Positions 33,716-41,997 are shown, counted from the first letter of the stretch. The stretch is 64,000 bases of DNA from CAWUKT01 sp963923035 (GCA_963923035.1 CAWUKT010000020.1:25839-89838); one strand, 5' to 3'. Notes: generated by a model not told the origin, from the letters alone. Program-made: numbers and translations.

Positions 33716-34034
33716 ATGGGTGAAATCAGCCGGTCCAGGGTTGGGGGGAGCAAGCCCAAGGGCGAGGTGGGCCGGTCCGGCCTGGGGCTGGACGGGGCCA
33801 GGGTATGGGTTGGGAGGGTCCAGGGGTTTGCCGGGCCCTTCCAACGGTGGGGCTGGGCGCGCCCAGCGAACCTTTGGGCTCCCCCCAGAGGTAAGCTGGA
33901 CCTTCCCAGTGACGTGCCGGACGGGTCCGACTCAGGGCCAGGCTCGCCCGGCGAACCTTTGGGTCCCCCCTAAAGGTTGGCTGGGCGAGCCCACCTCGGG
34001 GCCGGGCCAGCCCGGCTCCGCGCTGGACGTGCCC
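33716..34034 (-). repeat. Array of ~15 degenerate 21-22-bp units with internal palindromes
   Basis: Read on the minus strand from 34034 down, the sequence falls into about 15 consecutive units, mostly 21 bp with four of 22 bp. Unit starts (first ten bases) include GGGCACGTCC (34034), GGGCTGGCCC (34013), GGGCTCGCCC (33992), GGGCGAGCCT (33949), GGACCCGTCC (33928), GGGAAGGTCC (33907), GGGCGCGCCC (33864), GGCCCCGTCC (33799), GGACCGGCCC (33778) and GGGCTTGCTC (33757). The ten-base heads are mostly palindromic around a 2-bp centre; the remaining 11 bases are loosely AGCCnnACCnT. Two units near 33971 and 33886 are almost identical. The 22-bp units break any heptad reading frame, so this is not a coding repeat. 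Confidence 0.8.
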
Positions 34035-34099
34035 AAGGATATTCGAAGTCACCTCCTCAATACCGCGCATTTCCACGGTCATTTCCCGTATTGGCCAAA

Positions 34100-34245
34100 T
34101 GATCGTTTCCCCCTTCTTGCTCCTCTTTTTTCATTGTCCCCATTCCGCCCCCCGTTCTTCTTCCCTGTTCTCCCTTCTTTTTCCCCTCCCAAGTATCCAG
34201 TTTTGCCCAAATTTTTCCATTTTCTTCAATTCTTTCCAATTCGTG
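34100..34245 (+). other. Polypyrimidine leader upstream of msrA
   Basis: About 140 bp in which roughly four fifths of plus-strand bases are C or T, rich in TTCTTCC and CCCC words, ending about 50 bp before the MsrA start. It contains no convincing ORF. The remainder of the 693-bp gap holds the terminator, the 21-bp repeat array and an AT-rich segment next to the gene. Confidence 0.6.
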
Positions 34246-34293
34246 AAACACGGCTTGGACATGATCCGTTTTGTAGGTAAATCAGTATCTGTT

Positions 34294-34974
34294 ATGCAAA
34301 AAATTTCCTTATCAGTATTGTTCGTGGGTTTGGCGGCCTTCATGATGGCGTGTTCTCCCAAGCCGAGCGGAGAAGGCAGCAGCACCAAGGCCAAGACGGT
34401 TTCCCTGACTTCCCAGGGCAAGTCGGATGGATTGAGCCGGGCGTATTTCGCGAGTGGCTGCTTCTGGTGTGTCGAAGCGGTGTTTGAGAGCGTCAAAGGC
34501 GTCGATGAAGCCATTTCCGGCTATTCCGGAGGCAAAGAGGCGAATCCCACTTACCAGCAGGTGAGCGCGAGCCTGACCAGCCATGCGGAGGCCGTCGAGG
34601 TCATCTACGATTCCTCCATCGTTGACTTCCCCACCTTGGTCAAAGTGTACTATGGCTCCCACGATCCCACCACGGCCAATCGCCAGGGACCCGATCGCGG
34701 CCCGCAGTACCGGTCCATTGCGTTCTACGAAAACGCCACGGAGAAGAAAATCATTGAGGACTATATCAAGAAATTGGAGAGCGGCCCGAACTACGGCAAG
34801 GGGGACATCGTCACCGAAGTCACCCGCTTCGAAAAATTCTGGGTGGCCGAAGATTACCACCAGGATTTTGAGCGGCGCAATCCTACCCAGCGCTACGTGA
34901 TGGCCGTTTCTGTGCCCCGCCTCAACCGTTTCAAGGCCAAGTTCCCGGAACTCCTGAAGGACGAGGCCCACTGA
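34294..34974 (+). CDS. msrA: Peptide-methionine (S)-S-oxide reductase, lipoprotein form
   Basis: A 226-residue MsrA. The N-terminus is a lipoprotein signal (AFMMAC, lipidation Cys20), so it repairs methionine S-sulfoxide in envelope proteins. The catalytic GCFWC motif (Cys56 with Cys59) is followed by the family blocks ISGYSGG, YQQVSASLTSHAEAVEVIYD, YYGSHDPTTANRQGPDRGPQYRS and the C-terminal EDYHQDF. ATG 34294 was chosen because it gives a standard lipobox distance; upstream ATG 34261 would add 11 residues without improving the signal. A terminator follows closely. Confidence 0.95.
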   Translation: MQKISLSVLFVGLAAFMMACSPKPSGEGSSTKAKTVSLTSQGKSDGLSRAYFASGCFWCVEAVFESVKGVDEAISGYSGGKEANPTYQQVSASLTSHAEAVEVIYDSSIVDFPTLVKVYYGSHDPTTANRQGPDRGPQYRSIAFYENATEKKIIEDYIKKLESGPNYGKGDIVTEVTRFEKFWVAEDYHQDFERRNPTQRYVMAVSVPRLNRFKAKFPELLKDEAH

Positions 34975-34995
34975 TAAGCGATCATAATTTCAATG

Positions 34996-35031
34996 AATTG
35001 GCAAGGCATTCGCTTTGCCAATTTATTTTTT
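34996..35031 (+). terminator. Rho-independent terminator after msrA
   Basis: Perfect 9-bp stem (AATTGGCAA at 34996-35004, TTGCCAATT at 35015-35023) with a 10-nt loop and a TATTTTTT tail, 22 bp after the msrA stop. Confidence 0.92.
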
Positions 35032-35047
35032 GGGGCTATTATTTGGC

Positions 35048-35602
35048 ATGGAAGAAAACTTTTTGACGAGCGCCCGCCAATTGTTCGGCTACTATCGGGA
35101 GTTGGGGAAAAAGACCCTGGACCAGGTTCCGGACGAGCAGCTGTTCTGGACGCCCGGTTCGGAGGGCAATAGCCTCGCGGTGATCGTGAAGCACCTCCAC
35201 GGGAATATGTTGTCGCGGTGGACGGATTTTTTGGAGAGTGACGGGGAAAAGGAATGGCGGGAGCGGGACGATGAATTCGTGGGGGACCTGGACAGCCGGG
35301 CCGAGGTGGAACGCCTGTACGCGGAGGGCTGGGATTGCGTGGAAAAGGCCCTAAAGGGGCTGGAAGGCAAGCATGTGAGCCAATTGGTGTATATCCGCAA
35401 CCAGGGGCATACCGTCATGGAAGCCGTCCAACGGCAACTCGGGCATTATGCGTACCACATCGGGCAGATGGTCCTGCTCGGAAAATTGCTGGTCGGGGAC
35501 AATTGGACTTCCCTCTCCATCCCCCGCGGCGAATCCAAGACCTTCAACGCCCAAAAGTTTTCCCAGGAAGCCTCCCGGAAGCATTTCACCGAAGACAATT
35601 AA
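35048..35602 (+). CDS. DinB-like/DUF1572 family protein
   Basis: A 184-residue four-helix-bundle protein from ATG 35048 (a longer reading would run into the terminator). Metal-ligand candidates in the DinB pattern are His in VIVKHLHGN near residue 49-51 and the HYAYH pair (GHYAYHIGQM) near 137-141. The TPGSEGNSLAVIVKHLHGNM and RWTDFLESDGEKEWR blocks match DUF1572. Members are probably metal- and thiol-dependent enzymes such as bacillithiol- or mycothiol-type transferases, but this subfamily has no defined reaction. Followed 15 bp later by a second DinB-like gene, so the two form an operon. Confidence 0.85.
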   Translation: MEENFLTSARQLFGYYRELGKKTLDQVPDEQLFWTPGSEGNSLAVIVKHLHGNMLSRWTDFLESDGEKEWRERDDEFVGDLDSRAEVERLYAEGWDCVEKALKGLEGKHVSQLVYIRNQGHTVMEAVQRQLGHYAYHIGQMVLLGKLLVGDNWTSLSIPRGESKTFNAQKFSQEASRKHFTEDN

Positions 35603-35617
35603 GCTACCCTTATAACA

Positions 35618-36109
35618 ATGACTACGAAAGAAGAACTGAAGCGCATTTTTCAGAACGAGATCGCGGGAACGCGCAAGATGCTCGAACTGGTCCCCCTGGA
35701 CCAGGGCGACTGGAAACCCCACGAAAAATCGATGACCATGTACAAGCTGGCGGTTCACCTCGCGGGGATGCCGCTCTTCATCGAGAAGGTCGTGGCCGAA
35801 CCCGAAATAGAGTTCACCCCCGAGCTCTTCACCGATCCCAAACCGGCCAACAATGACGATCTGGTCTCCTATTTTGAATCGGGCTGCGATAAGGTCAATG
35901 CCGCCCTCGATGCCTTTGATGAGGCCGAGCTGGAGAATGTTTGGCGCTTTACCTACAAGGGCAATCCCTTGATCGAAGGTCCGAAACTCTCCGTATTCCA
36001 CCAGGAACTCCACCACCTGGTCCACCACCGCGCCCAACTGGGCGTTTATCTGCGCCTCCTGGACATCCCATTGCCCTATCTCTTTGGCCCGACCGCCGAT
36101 ATGAGGTAG
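35618..36109 (+). CDS. DinB-family protein
   Basis: A 163-residue DinB-fold protein. Metal-binding histidines fit the DinB triad: His in KLAVHLAGM near residue 47, and HHLVHH (about 131-136), where the HxxxH-type pair lies. The opening IAGTRKMLELVPLDQGDWKPHEKSMTMY matches damage-inducible DinB-like/YfiT-type proteins, which include thiol-dependent transferases and hydrolases. It differs enough from the preceding DUF1572 gene to be an old duplication at best. Cotranscription with it is likely; no terminator is obvious downstream. Confidence 0.85.
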   Translation: MTTKEELKRIFQNEIAGTRKMLELVPLDQGDWKPHEKSMTMYKLAVHLAGMPLFIEKVVAEPEIEFTPELFTDPKPANNDDLVSYFESGCDKVNAALDAFDEAELENVWRFTYKGNPLIEGPKLSVFHQELHHLVHHRAQLGVYLRLLDIPLPYLFGPTADMR

Positions 36110-36466
36110 CCATCCATGCTCCCAAACGGCCAAGATTAACTTCACTTTTTTGCCAAGATTAGGAAAAAAAGACGGGAGAGGTATGCATTTGGGGGGCCAT
36201 TTTCCTTCTCTCCTCCTCGCCCTTCTCTTCCCGGTATCCACTGGAAACCAATCTACCGGGAATCTAAATCAATTTGGAAGCCGGGCCTTGTCCGGGGAAG
36301 TTGGCTGCGGCTTGGGATGACTTGCTGCGGACTCCTGACCAAGATCATTCCCAAAAGGCGTGGCTTCAGCCGGACGCTGATATCAATCCGGTCTGCCTTG
36401 GTTATTCCATTCGCAAAATTATGTACATTATTAGCGCAATAAAGATCCAGAAAGGACTCATTCTAC
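36110..36466. other. Intergenic leader of the LRR-BRCT gene
   Basis: No gene supported; the only ORF here (36274-36549) overlaps the LRR gene and has no family features. It holds a 10-bp direct repeat GCCAAGATTA at 36129-36138 and 36152-36161, and a pyrimidine-rich stretch at about 36190-36240. No clear promoter box. Confidence 0.5.
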
Positions 36467-38731
36467 ATGCGCAGGGCAAGATCGATCCGGGAAATCGCAC
36501 CCAATCCCGGAACCGTTCAGGAATTGTTGGTTCCCAATATGGGACTTGAAAAAGTTCCGGAGGAGGTATTTGCATGTACCAACCTGACCCGACTGGATTT
36601 AAGCGGCAATAAGCTCACCCAATTGCCCGACGCCTTCGACTCGCTGCCCCTTCTCCGTCGAATCGACCTCAATGGCAATCAAATTGATCGCCTCCCTCCT
36701 TCCCTGGTGCGTCTCCGGGGGCTCGAGCGCCTGCATTTACAAGGCAATGATCTCAGCCAGCTCCCCGAGGAGATTCCCGGCTGGCAATTGCTCCGCAGCT
36801 TGCGGCTGGACCAGAATCCGCTCCGGGTTCTGCCGACAGCCATAGGCAATTGTGTCCGCCTGGAAGACCTGGCGGCCAGCGGCGGGCACCTCAAGGGGCT
36901 CCCTGATGCCCTCTTCCAGCTCGAAAAGCTGACCTACCTGGACCTGCGCGACAACGATTTCATCGACATCCCCCGCCAATTGGCGGCCATGCCAGCCCTG
37001 AACCAGGTGCTCTTCGTGGGCAACCCGGTCCTGGCCAACGACAGCGAGCCCTTCCTGGGCCGCTGGCTGGAGACCTTCTTCGCCGAACGTTTTCGGCGGG
37101 GCTACGACGCGAATTCGGCCCTGGCCGCCTTTGACGTCCTCCTCCGCAACTACAACGATCTCATCACCCTTCCCCCGGACGCCATTTTCAGCACCCTCGA
37201 TAGCCCTTTTGCCTTCATTCGGGAACGGGCCGTAGAAGTGCTCGGCAAAATCCTTCAGGACCCGTTTGCGGCCCCCGAACCACCCAAAACAGTGGTCTTT
37301 GCCGGGAAGATGGACCAGTTCAACCAGGTGGAAGCCAAAGAAAAGTTGGAGTCGCTGGGCTACAAGGTCAAAGGCGCGCTCCCCCGGGATGCCGCCATCC
37401 TGGTCATCGGTTCGCGGCCCGGTCGTCGCCTGAAGACGGCGCTGGACCGGGGCTTGCCCGTCGCCACGGGCAGCATGGTGGAGGATTTTCTCGACCGGCA
37501 GGCGGGCCGCTTCCTGAAAGGGGCGGGCACCAGCAACCAGGCCATGCTGGAGAACCTGACCATGTTGTTTCGGAGTGGGGAAAAGGAAAATGAGGCCCTG
37601 GCGCTTCAGATGATGGCCCAGGGAGGCGTTCCCCGCGAACTGGTGGGTGCAGTGGCAACCCGTTGGATATTCCTGGAAGAAGAGGAAGAAGCCGACCGAC
37701 TCGAAAAAATCCTGCGGGATTCGGGGTACAAGAAGCTGGTCACGCGGATCAAAACTCAAAAGCGCCTGAAAGAGAACCTGAACCACTCGTGGATGCAGTT
37801 CCTGACCCGGATTGCCCATTATCCGGAGATGGACCTGGGCGAATTGCTCGATGTGGGCATGCAGTACCAGGTGGTCCCGCGGAAAGATGCGTTTCAGGTC
37901 AAGGGGATTGACCTGAAACCGTTGATCGAGCAGAGCATCGACAAAGGCGAATTGACCCTGTTCAATTACCACCTGGGGAGTTTCCCGAAGGAAATCACAG
38001 AATTTGAAGGCTTGCGGCGCATCTTCATGATGGGCAATCAGATCAAGCATATTCCGCCCGATATCGGGCGTCTCCAATCGCTCAAGCGCCTGTTCCTGTC
38101 CACCAACCACATCGAAGGCTTGCCGGCGGAAATGGCCAATTTGAACCTGTTGGAAGACCTGAACCTGGGCTCCAACCGCCTGAAAAAGCTCCCGCCGGTG
38201 ATCTGTCAGATGAAAAGCCTGATTCGCCTGGAGCTGTGGAACAATCCGCTGGGAGATTTGCCGGATGAGTTGGGGGAATTGAAGGAACTGAAAGAATTGG
38301 ACCTGGGAGAATGCCCGCTGCATTCCATCCCCAATGTGGTTTGGAACCTGCCCAGCCTGGAAGTTCTCAACTTATATTCCTGCCGCTTGGGCCATCTGCC
38401 CGAAGAGGCTCCGGATTGGCCGAGGTTGCATTTCCTGAACCTCGGCATCAACGCGCTCCGGCACTTGCCGGAGTGGCTCGGCGAATTGCCCCATTTGCAA
38501 ACCCTCATTCTGAACCGCAATCCGGTCAAAGTCCTGCCCGAAAGCCTCCGCCGGGCCCATCACCTGCGGGAATTGTGGGTCCCCAACAACCTTGATTGGT
38601 CCCAAGCGCTGCCCATCATCAAGGACCTCCCCCTGCTGAACCGCCTCGTGCTGTCCGGTGACCATCCCGACCACAGGTTTAACCTCTGGCTCCAGGACCA
38701 GTTGCCGCATGTCATCGTACTGAGTTCGTAG
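36467..38731 (+). CDS. Leucine-rich-repeat protein with a central BRCT domain
   Basis: A 754-residue cytoplasmic protein with a three-part layout. Residues ~18-190 carry LRRs of the LxxLDLSGNxLxxLP type; ~195-270 are helical; ~273-346 look like a BRCT domain (KTVVFAGKMDQFNQVEAKEKLESLGYKVKG region, then AILVIGSRPGRRLKTALDRGLPVATGSMVEDFL), as found in NAD-dependent ligase and phosphopeptide-binding proteins; ~355-495 are helical; and ~497-750 are a second LRR block. No signal peptide or T9SS tail. BRCT domains bind DNA ends or phosphopeptides, so a scaffold or sensor role is plausible. The LRR-BRCT-LRR arrangement is unusual. Confidence 0.82.
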   Translation: MRRARSIREIAPNPGTVQELLVPNMGLEKVPEEVFACTNLTRLDLSGNKLTQLPDAFDSLPLLRRIDLNGNQIDRLPPSLVRLRGLERLHLQGNDLSQLPEEIPGWQLLRSLRLDQNPLRVLPTAIGNCVRLEDLAASGGHLKGLPDALFQLEKLTYLDLRDNDFIDIPRQLAAMPALNQVLFVGNPVLANDSEPFLGRWLETFFAERFRRGYDANSALAAFDVLLRNYNDLITLPPDAIFSTLDSPFAFIRERAVEVLGKILQDPFAAPEPPKTVVFAGKMDQFNQVEAKEKLESLGYKVKGALPRDAAILVIGSRPGRRLKTALDRGLPVATGSMVEDFLDRQAGRFLKGAGTSNQAMLENLTMLFRSGEKENEALALQMMAQGGVPRELVGAVATRWIFLEEEEEADRLEKILRDSGYKKLVTRIKTQKRLKENLNHSWMQFLTRIAHYPEMDLGELLDVGMQYQVVPRKDAFQVKGIDLKPLIEQSIDKGELTLFNYHLGSFPKEITEFEGLRRIFMMGNQIKHIPPDIGRLQSLKRLFLSTNHIEGLPAEMANLNLLEDLNLGSNRLKKLPPVICQMKSLIRLELWNNPLGDLPDELGELKELKELDLGECPLHSIPNVVWNLPSLEVLNLYSCRLGHLPEEAPDWPRLHFLNLGINALRHLPEWLGELPHLQTLILNRNPVKVLPESLRRAHHLRELWVPNNLDWSQALPIIKDLPLLNRLVLSGDHPDHRFNLWLQDQLPHVIVLSS

Positions 38732-38742
38732 GATTCGTTTTC

Positions 38743-39636
38743 CTAGCTCCCGAAAATCAATTCCCTGAGGGCCGGAACGAGGAAAACAAAGGTCAATATC
38801 CACCCCAGAATCGTCAGTTGAAGGAATAAATCCCGCAAGAGCACCTTGGTGGGACTACCGCTTTTCTGTTCGACAAAGGTGATCTGCATGTAGCGCAGAA
38901 TCCCGATGATGACGAAGAAGGTGGTGAAATAGAGTTGGTCGGTTTTGAGGCGCTGGGTGACGTCCGGGGAAATGGTATAGGAGATATAGGCCACGATGGT
39001 CACCGAAGCCATGATCATCATGCCCCCGTTGATGAATTCAAGGTTATAGCCATAGATGGACTTCCGCACCTTTTTTCCCTGGGCCTGCAACAACACATCG
39101 TCCCGCCGCTTGGCCAGCGCCAGGAACATGGCCAGCAAAAATGTGACCAACACAATCCACATAGACAGGGGCAATTCTCCTTCTCCCGCAGCCTCCCCAA
39201 TGAACAAGCGCAGCACGAAGCCCACGGAGATCAACACGACATCCAGGAGGGGAATGTGCTTCAAACGGTAAGAATACAACAGGTTATTCCCCACATAAAC
39301 ACCCGTGAAGATCAGGGCATTGATGCTGAGATACGCCATTCCGCCTAAACCAACCACCAAAAGGGAGCCAAACATGATGAAGGCGTGGGAAACCGGAACG
39401 GCTCCCGAAGCCAGAGGGCGATTTTTCTTCCGGGGATGCTTCCGATCCTCCTCGATGTCAAGGTAATCGTTCAGGATATAGATGGCACTGGCGACAAAGC
39501 AAAAGCAGATCGTCACGGCGAGGACCTGCAAGAGCAGGTCGGTGTCCCGAAACTTGAATGAGAAGAACAACGGCGACAGAATGAAGGCGTTCTTCACATA
39601 CTGGTGGGGGCGGAGCAGTTTGATATAATGCTTCAT
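38743..39636 (-). CDS. UbiA-family prenyltransferase, decaprenyl-phosphate phosphoribosyltransferase-like
   Basis: A 297-residue membrane protein with about eight helices. The first metal-diphosphate motif NDYLD (Asn56-Asp60) lies in ILNDYLDIEEDRKHPRKKNRPLASG, and the second Asp-rich loop is AKRRDDV near residue 175. The opening LRPHQYVKNAFILSPLFFS is typical of DPPR synthase (Rv3806c-like) rather than of UbiA/MenA ubiquinone or menaquinone prenyltransferases. The likely reaction is transfer of 5-phosphoribose from PRPP to a polyprenyl phosphate. It sits just upstream (same strand direction, downstream in order) of menaquinone genes, so a menaquinone prenyltransferase role is the alternative. 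Confidence 0.75.
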   Translation of the reverse strand: MKHYIKLLRPHQYVKNAFILSPLFFSFKFRDTDLLLQVLAVTICFCFVASAIYILNDYLDIEEDRKHPRKKNRPLASGAVPVSHAFIMFGSLLVVGLGGMAYLSINALIFTGVYVGNNLLYSYRLKHIPLLDVVLISVGFVLRLFIGEAAGEGELPLSMWIVLVTFLLAMFLALAKRRDDVLLQAQGKKVRKSIYGYNLEFINGGMMIMASVTIVAYISYTISPDVTQRLKTDQLYFTTFFVIIGILRYMQITFVEQKSGSPTKVLLRDLFLQLTILGWILTFVFLVPALRELIFGS

Positions 39637-39738
39637 GGGCGTCCTGGGCAGCTATGCCGCCGCAAATATGGCCCTTTTTGAGCAAAACTGCGAATGGGAA
39701 AAATATTGCCCTGTCCCGGAAAGGCATCGCAGCCGGAT

Positions 39739-40554
39739 TTAGGAGACCGGATACAAATTCATCTCCTCTCCGACCCGCAACAATTGCTGGACAGCCTGGC
39801 GGCCGCGCGCCCCCATGTCCACCGAGTAATTGTTGACATACAACTCGATGTGCTGTTGGGTGACCGCCTCGCTCATCTCCTGGGCGTATTCGCGTACGAA
39901 TGCCCGACTCGCGTCGGGATGGGCAAACGCATATTCGACCGAGCGGCGCAGCACCCGGTCCACCTTCGCGATCAGCTCGTCCCCGAGCCGCTCATGGGCA
40001 CAAATCGCTCCCAGCGGGATCGGCAAGCCCGTTTTCTCCTCCCAATGGGAACCCAGATCCTGCACCAGGTGCAAACCGTGTTCCTGGTAAGTGAAGCGGT
40101 TTTCGTGGATGATCACCCCGGCATCGGCTTCGCCGTTGGCAACGGCGGGCATCACGTCGTGGAACAGCATTTCTTTCCGGTCGGTGAGCTGGGGGGCAAA
40201 GAAATTGAGGAGCAAATTGGCGGTGGTATTGACGCCGGGGATGGCAATGGTCGCCCCACGGGCGATCAATTCCGACGCATTCGTGGGCGCACGGGAAATC
40301 AGCAGCGGACCGACGCCCTCGCCCATCGCGCTCCCGGAATTCAGGAGGCGGTATTGCTGGCGCACGTGGCCGTAGGCATTGTACGAGACCTTGAGGACGT
40401 CCAATTCGCCCGCGAGGGCGCGCCGGTTCAGGTGAAGGATGTCTTCCATCACCAGGTTAAAGGTCAGCCCTTCGGTATCGACCCGCTGGTGGACCATCGC
40501 GTCGAACATAAAGGTATCGTTGGGACAGGTGCTAAATCCGAGTGTGAGTTCCAT
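39739..40554 (-). CDS. mqnD: 1,4-dihydroxy-6-naphthoate synthase
   Basis: A 271-residue protein of the periplasmic-binding-protein fold that converts cyclic dehypoxanthinyl futalosine to 1,4-dihydroxy-6-naphthoate in futalosine-pathway menaquinone synthesis. Diagnostic start LTLGFSTCPNDTFMFDAMVH, then DVLKVSYNAYGHV, GSAMGEGVGPLL and IPGVNTTANLLLNFF, with VIIHENRFTY near residue 150. Its ATG directly follows the TAA of the futalosine hydrolase gene with no gap, so the two are translationally coupled. Full length for the family. Confidence 0.95.
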   Translation of the reverse strand: MELTLGFSTCPNDTFMFDAMVHQRVDTEGLTFNLVMEDILHLNRRALAGELDVLKVSYNAYGHVRQQYRLLNSGSAMGEGVGPLLISRAPTNASELIARGATIAIPGVNTTANLLLNFFAPQLTDRKEMLFHDVMPAVANGEADAGVIIHENRFTYQEHGLHLVQDLGSHWEEKTGLPIPLGAICAHERLGDELIAKVDRVLRRSVEYAFAHPDASRAFVREYAQEMSEAVTQQHIELYVNNYSVDMGARGRQAVQQLLRVGEEMNLYPVS

Positions 40555-41253
40555 TTATCCTTCGCTTTCAATCAATTCAAGGAGTACATCGCGCCGCAAA
40601 ATCCGTTCCCGCATCCAATCCTGCACGGCTTTGATCGCAGGACCGATCTGCCATTTGCTTCGGTCCCGGGGCTCCACCCGGTTCGAGATGGCCCGAAACT
40701 GGTAGCCCTTCCAACCGAAGGCGTGGCAGGCCTGGAAAAAGGCGGCTCCCTCCATCGTCTCAACTTCTGGCTGCCAGATTTGTTGTCGGCGGGCAATCCC
40801 CTCCGTCGTGCCACTGACCTTGTTGACGGTGATGCCCTTTACCGCGGGAATCTCCCACCGAAAGCGGGCCGGAGCCGGAAAGGTATTGTAGTATTCGGGA
40901 CGGCCCTGCGTCGCGATCAGGCTGGCAAAGCCCATCGTTTCCAGGTCGATGAAGCCTTCGGGGCTTTCGGCGCCCATCTCGGCGAAGGAATCTTCGACGA
41001 CCTGGACCACCTGGGTCAGGGCCAGGGATGCGGGATACGCCCCAGCAATGCCGATGTTGAAGGCCAGGTCAATCGACTGGCGGGCGGCGAATTGTCCGAG
41101 GGCCAGGCCGGTATTGACCATGCCGATGCCGGTCGCCAGACCATGCACCCGAATGCCCTCCGCCTTCAGGCGGGGAATTTCCAGCCGCAGCGCCCGTAAT
41201 TCAGGCTCTGTCGCGGCCACTACCAATACATTCAGGGGTCGGCGATCCTCCAT
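40555..41253 (-). CDS. mqnB: Futalosine hydrolase
   Basis: A 232-residue nucleoside-phosphorylase-fold hydrolase that removes hypoxanthine from futalosine. Features: LVVAATEPELRAL at the N-terminus, GIGMVNTGLALGQ, LAFNIGIAGAYP, and VETMEGAAFFQACHAFGWKGYQFRAISNRVEPRD, where the ME of the purine-binding loop is visible. It is immediately followed by mqnD, confirming use of the futalosine route in this organism; mqnA and mqnC must lie elsewhere, as none is in this window. Confidence 0.94.
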   Translation of the reverse strand: MEDRRPLNVLVVAATEPELRALRLEIPRLKAEGIRVHGLATGIGMVNTGLALGQFAARQSIDLAFNIGIAGAYPASLALTQVVQVVEDSFAEMGAESPEGFIDLETMGFASLIATQGRPEYYNTFPAPARFRWEIPAVKGITVNKVSGTTEGIARRQQIWQPEVETMEGAAFFQACHAFGWKGYQFRAISNRVEPRDRSKWQIGPAIKAVQDWMRERILRRDVLLELIESEG

Positions 41254-41586
41254 GCAGCGATATTAAACAAATTAACCTTCTCGGGCGAGGAAGGGGCTGT
41301 CGGAGGGAGGAAAAAGGGCGGGGAAGAATGGGGCGTCGGACAAATGAAGAATTGCTTGATCGAGGCTGAATAATTATCCAAAACCTCAACCTAAAGCCCA
41401 TTTCGACGTAGAAAAGTGCAGTGCGATTTAGGAAAAGATTAATTTTTAATTACATTTGCACGTATCATCTATTGCGGCCCTGGGATTGGACAACGCCTGC
41501 AATTGATGGTAATCTTGGAAAACTGTTTTTAGGATATTTTTAAAACTAAGCATCAACCAAAGTTTTTGCATTCAAATCAGGATGTT
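41254..41586 (+). promoter_or_regulatory. Divergent intergenic region with a TACATTTG promoter box
   Basis: No gene. The exact Bacteroidota -7 consensus TACATTTG lies at 41451-41458 on the plus strand in an AT-rich stretch, about 130 bp before the TIR-like ORF, so that gene would have a long leader. No clear -33 TTTG. The left part contains a purine-rich segment on the plus strand, i.e. a pyrimidine leader for mqnB. Confidence 0.45.
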
Positions 41587-41997
41587 ATGAAAAAACAGGT
41601 CTTTGTAACAAGTACCGAGGAAGACAAACGTTACCGGAACAAAGTTATGAAATGGGGAACCACGAATAAGTTAGGTCCCAAGGTTTCGGTGATGTCGATT
41701 GATGAACCCCGCTTTTTGCACCCCGATGGTTCTCCGAACCGCCAAATTCTCTCCTGGGCCCTCAAAGAATCCTCTCTGGTGGTCATTTTGGTCGGCGACA
41801 AAAACCACAACCATCCGTGGCTGGATTGGGAGGGCGAGTTTTGCCACCAATGGGGCATAAAACGTGTCGTGATGAGAATTCCCTATACCGAGGGCCGTTT
41901 GCCCGAAGAATTCCGTCTCCTGCGTGAAATTGCCTACAACCCCAATGCCATTGAAAAAGAAATTCGGCCCCAGGAATCCAGCAACCTTTATTATTGA
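41587..41997 (+). CDS. Small standalone TIR-like domain protein
   Basis: A 136-residue single-domain protein from ATG 41587 (a TTG at 41566 would add seven residues). Strand 1 KKQVFVTSTEEDKRYRNKVMKW, then VSVMSIDE, ILSWALKESSLVVILVGDKNHNHPWLDWEGEFC near residues 54-86 and KRVVMRIPY match the MTH538/ThsB-type TIR-like family (PF08937), in which the invariant signature is SS(x)VVxLxG...W(V/L)xWE. Some relatives make or use NAD-derived signals in antiphage defence. No effector or second defence gene is next to it; rarA converges on it. Function as defence is therefore only a possibility. Confidence 0.6.
   Translation: MKKQVFVTSTEEDKRYRNKVMKWGTTNKLGPKVSVMSIDEPRFLHPDGSPNRQILSWALKESSLVVILVGDKNHNHPWLDWEGEFCHQWGIKRVVMRIPYTEGRLPEEFRLLREIAYNPNAIEKEIRPQESSNLYY

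Noticed and set aside
33720..34280. 186-residue ORF through the 21-bp array
   Set aside because: Open only because the array is GC-rich; 22-bp units shift the heptad frame and no start context exists.
36274..36549. 91-residue ORF before the LRR gene
   Set aside because: Overlaps the LRR start in another frame and shows no conserved features.
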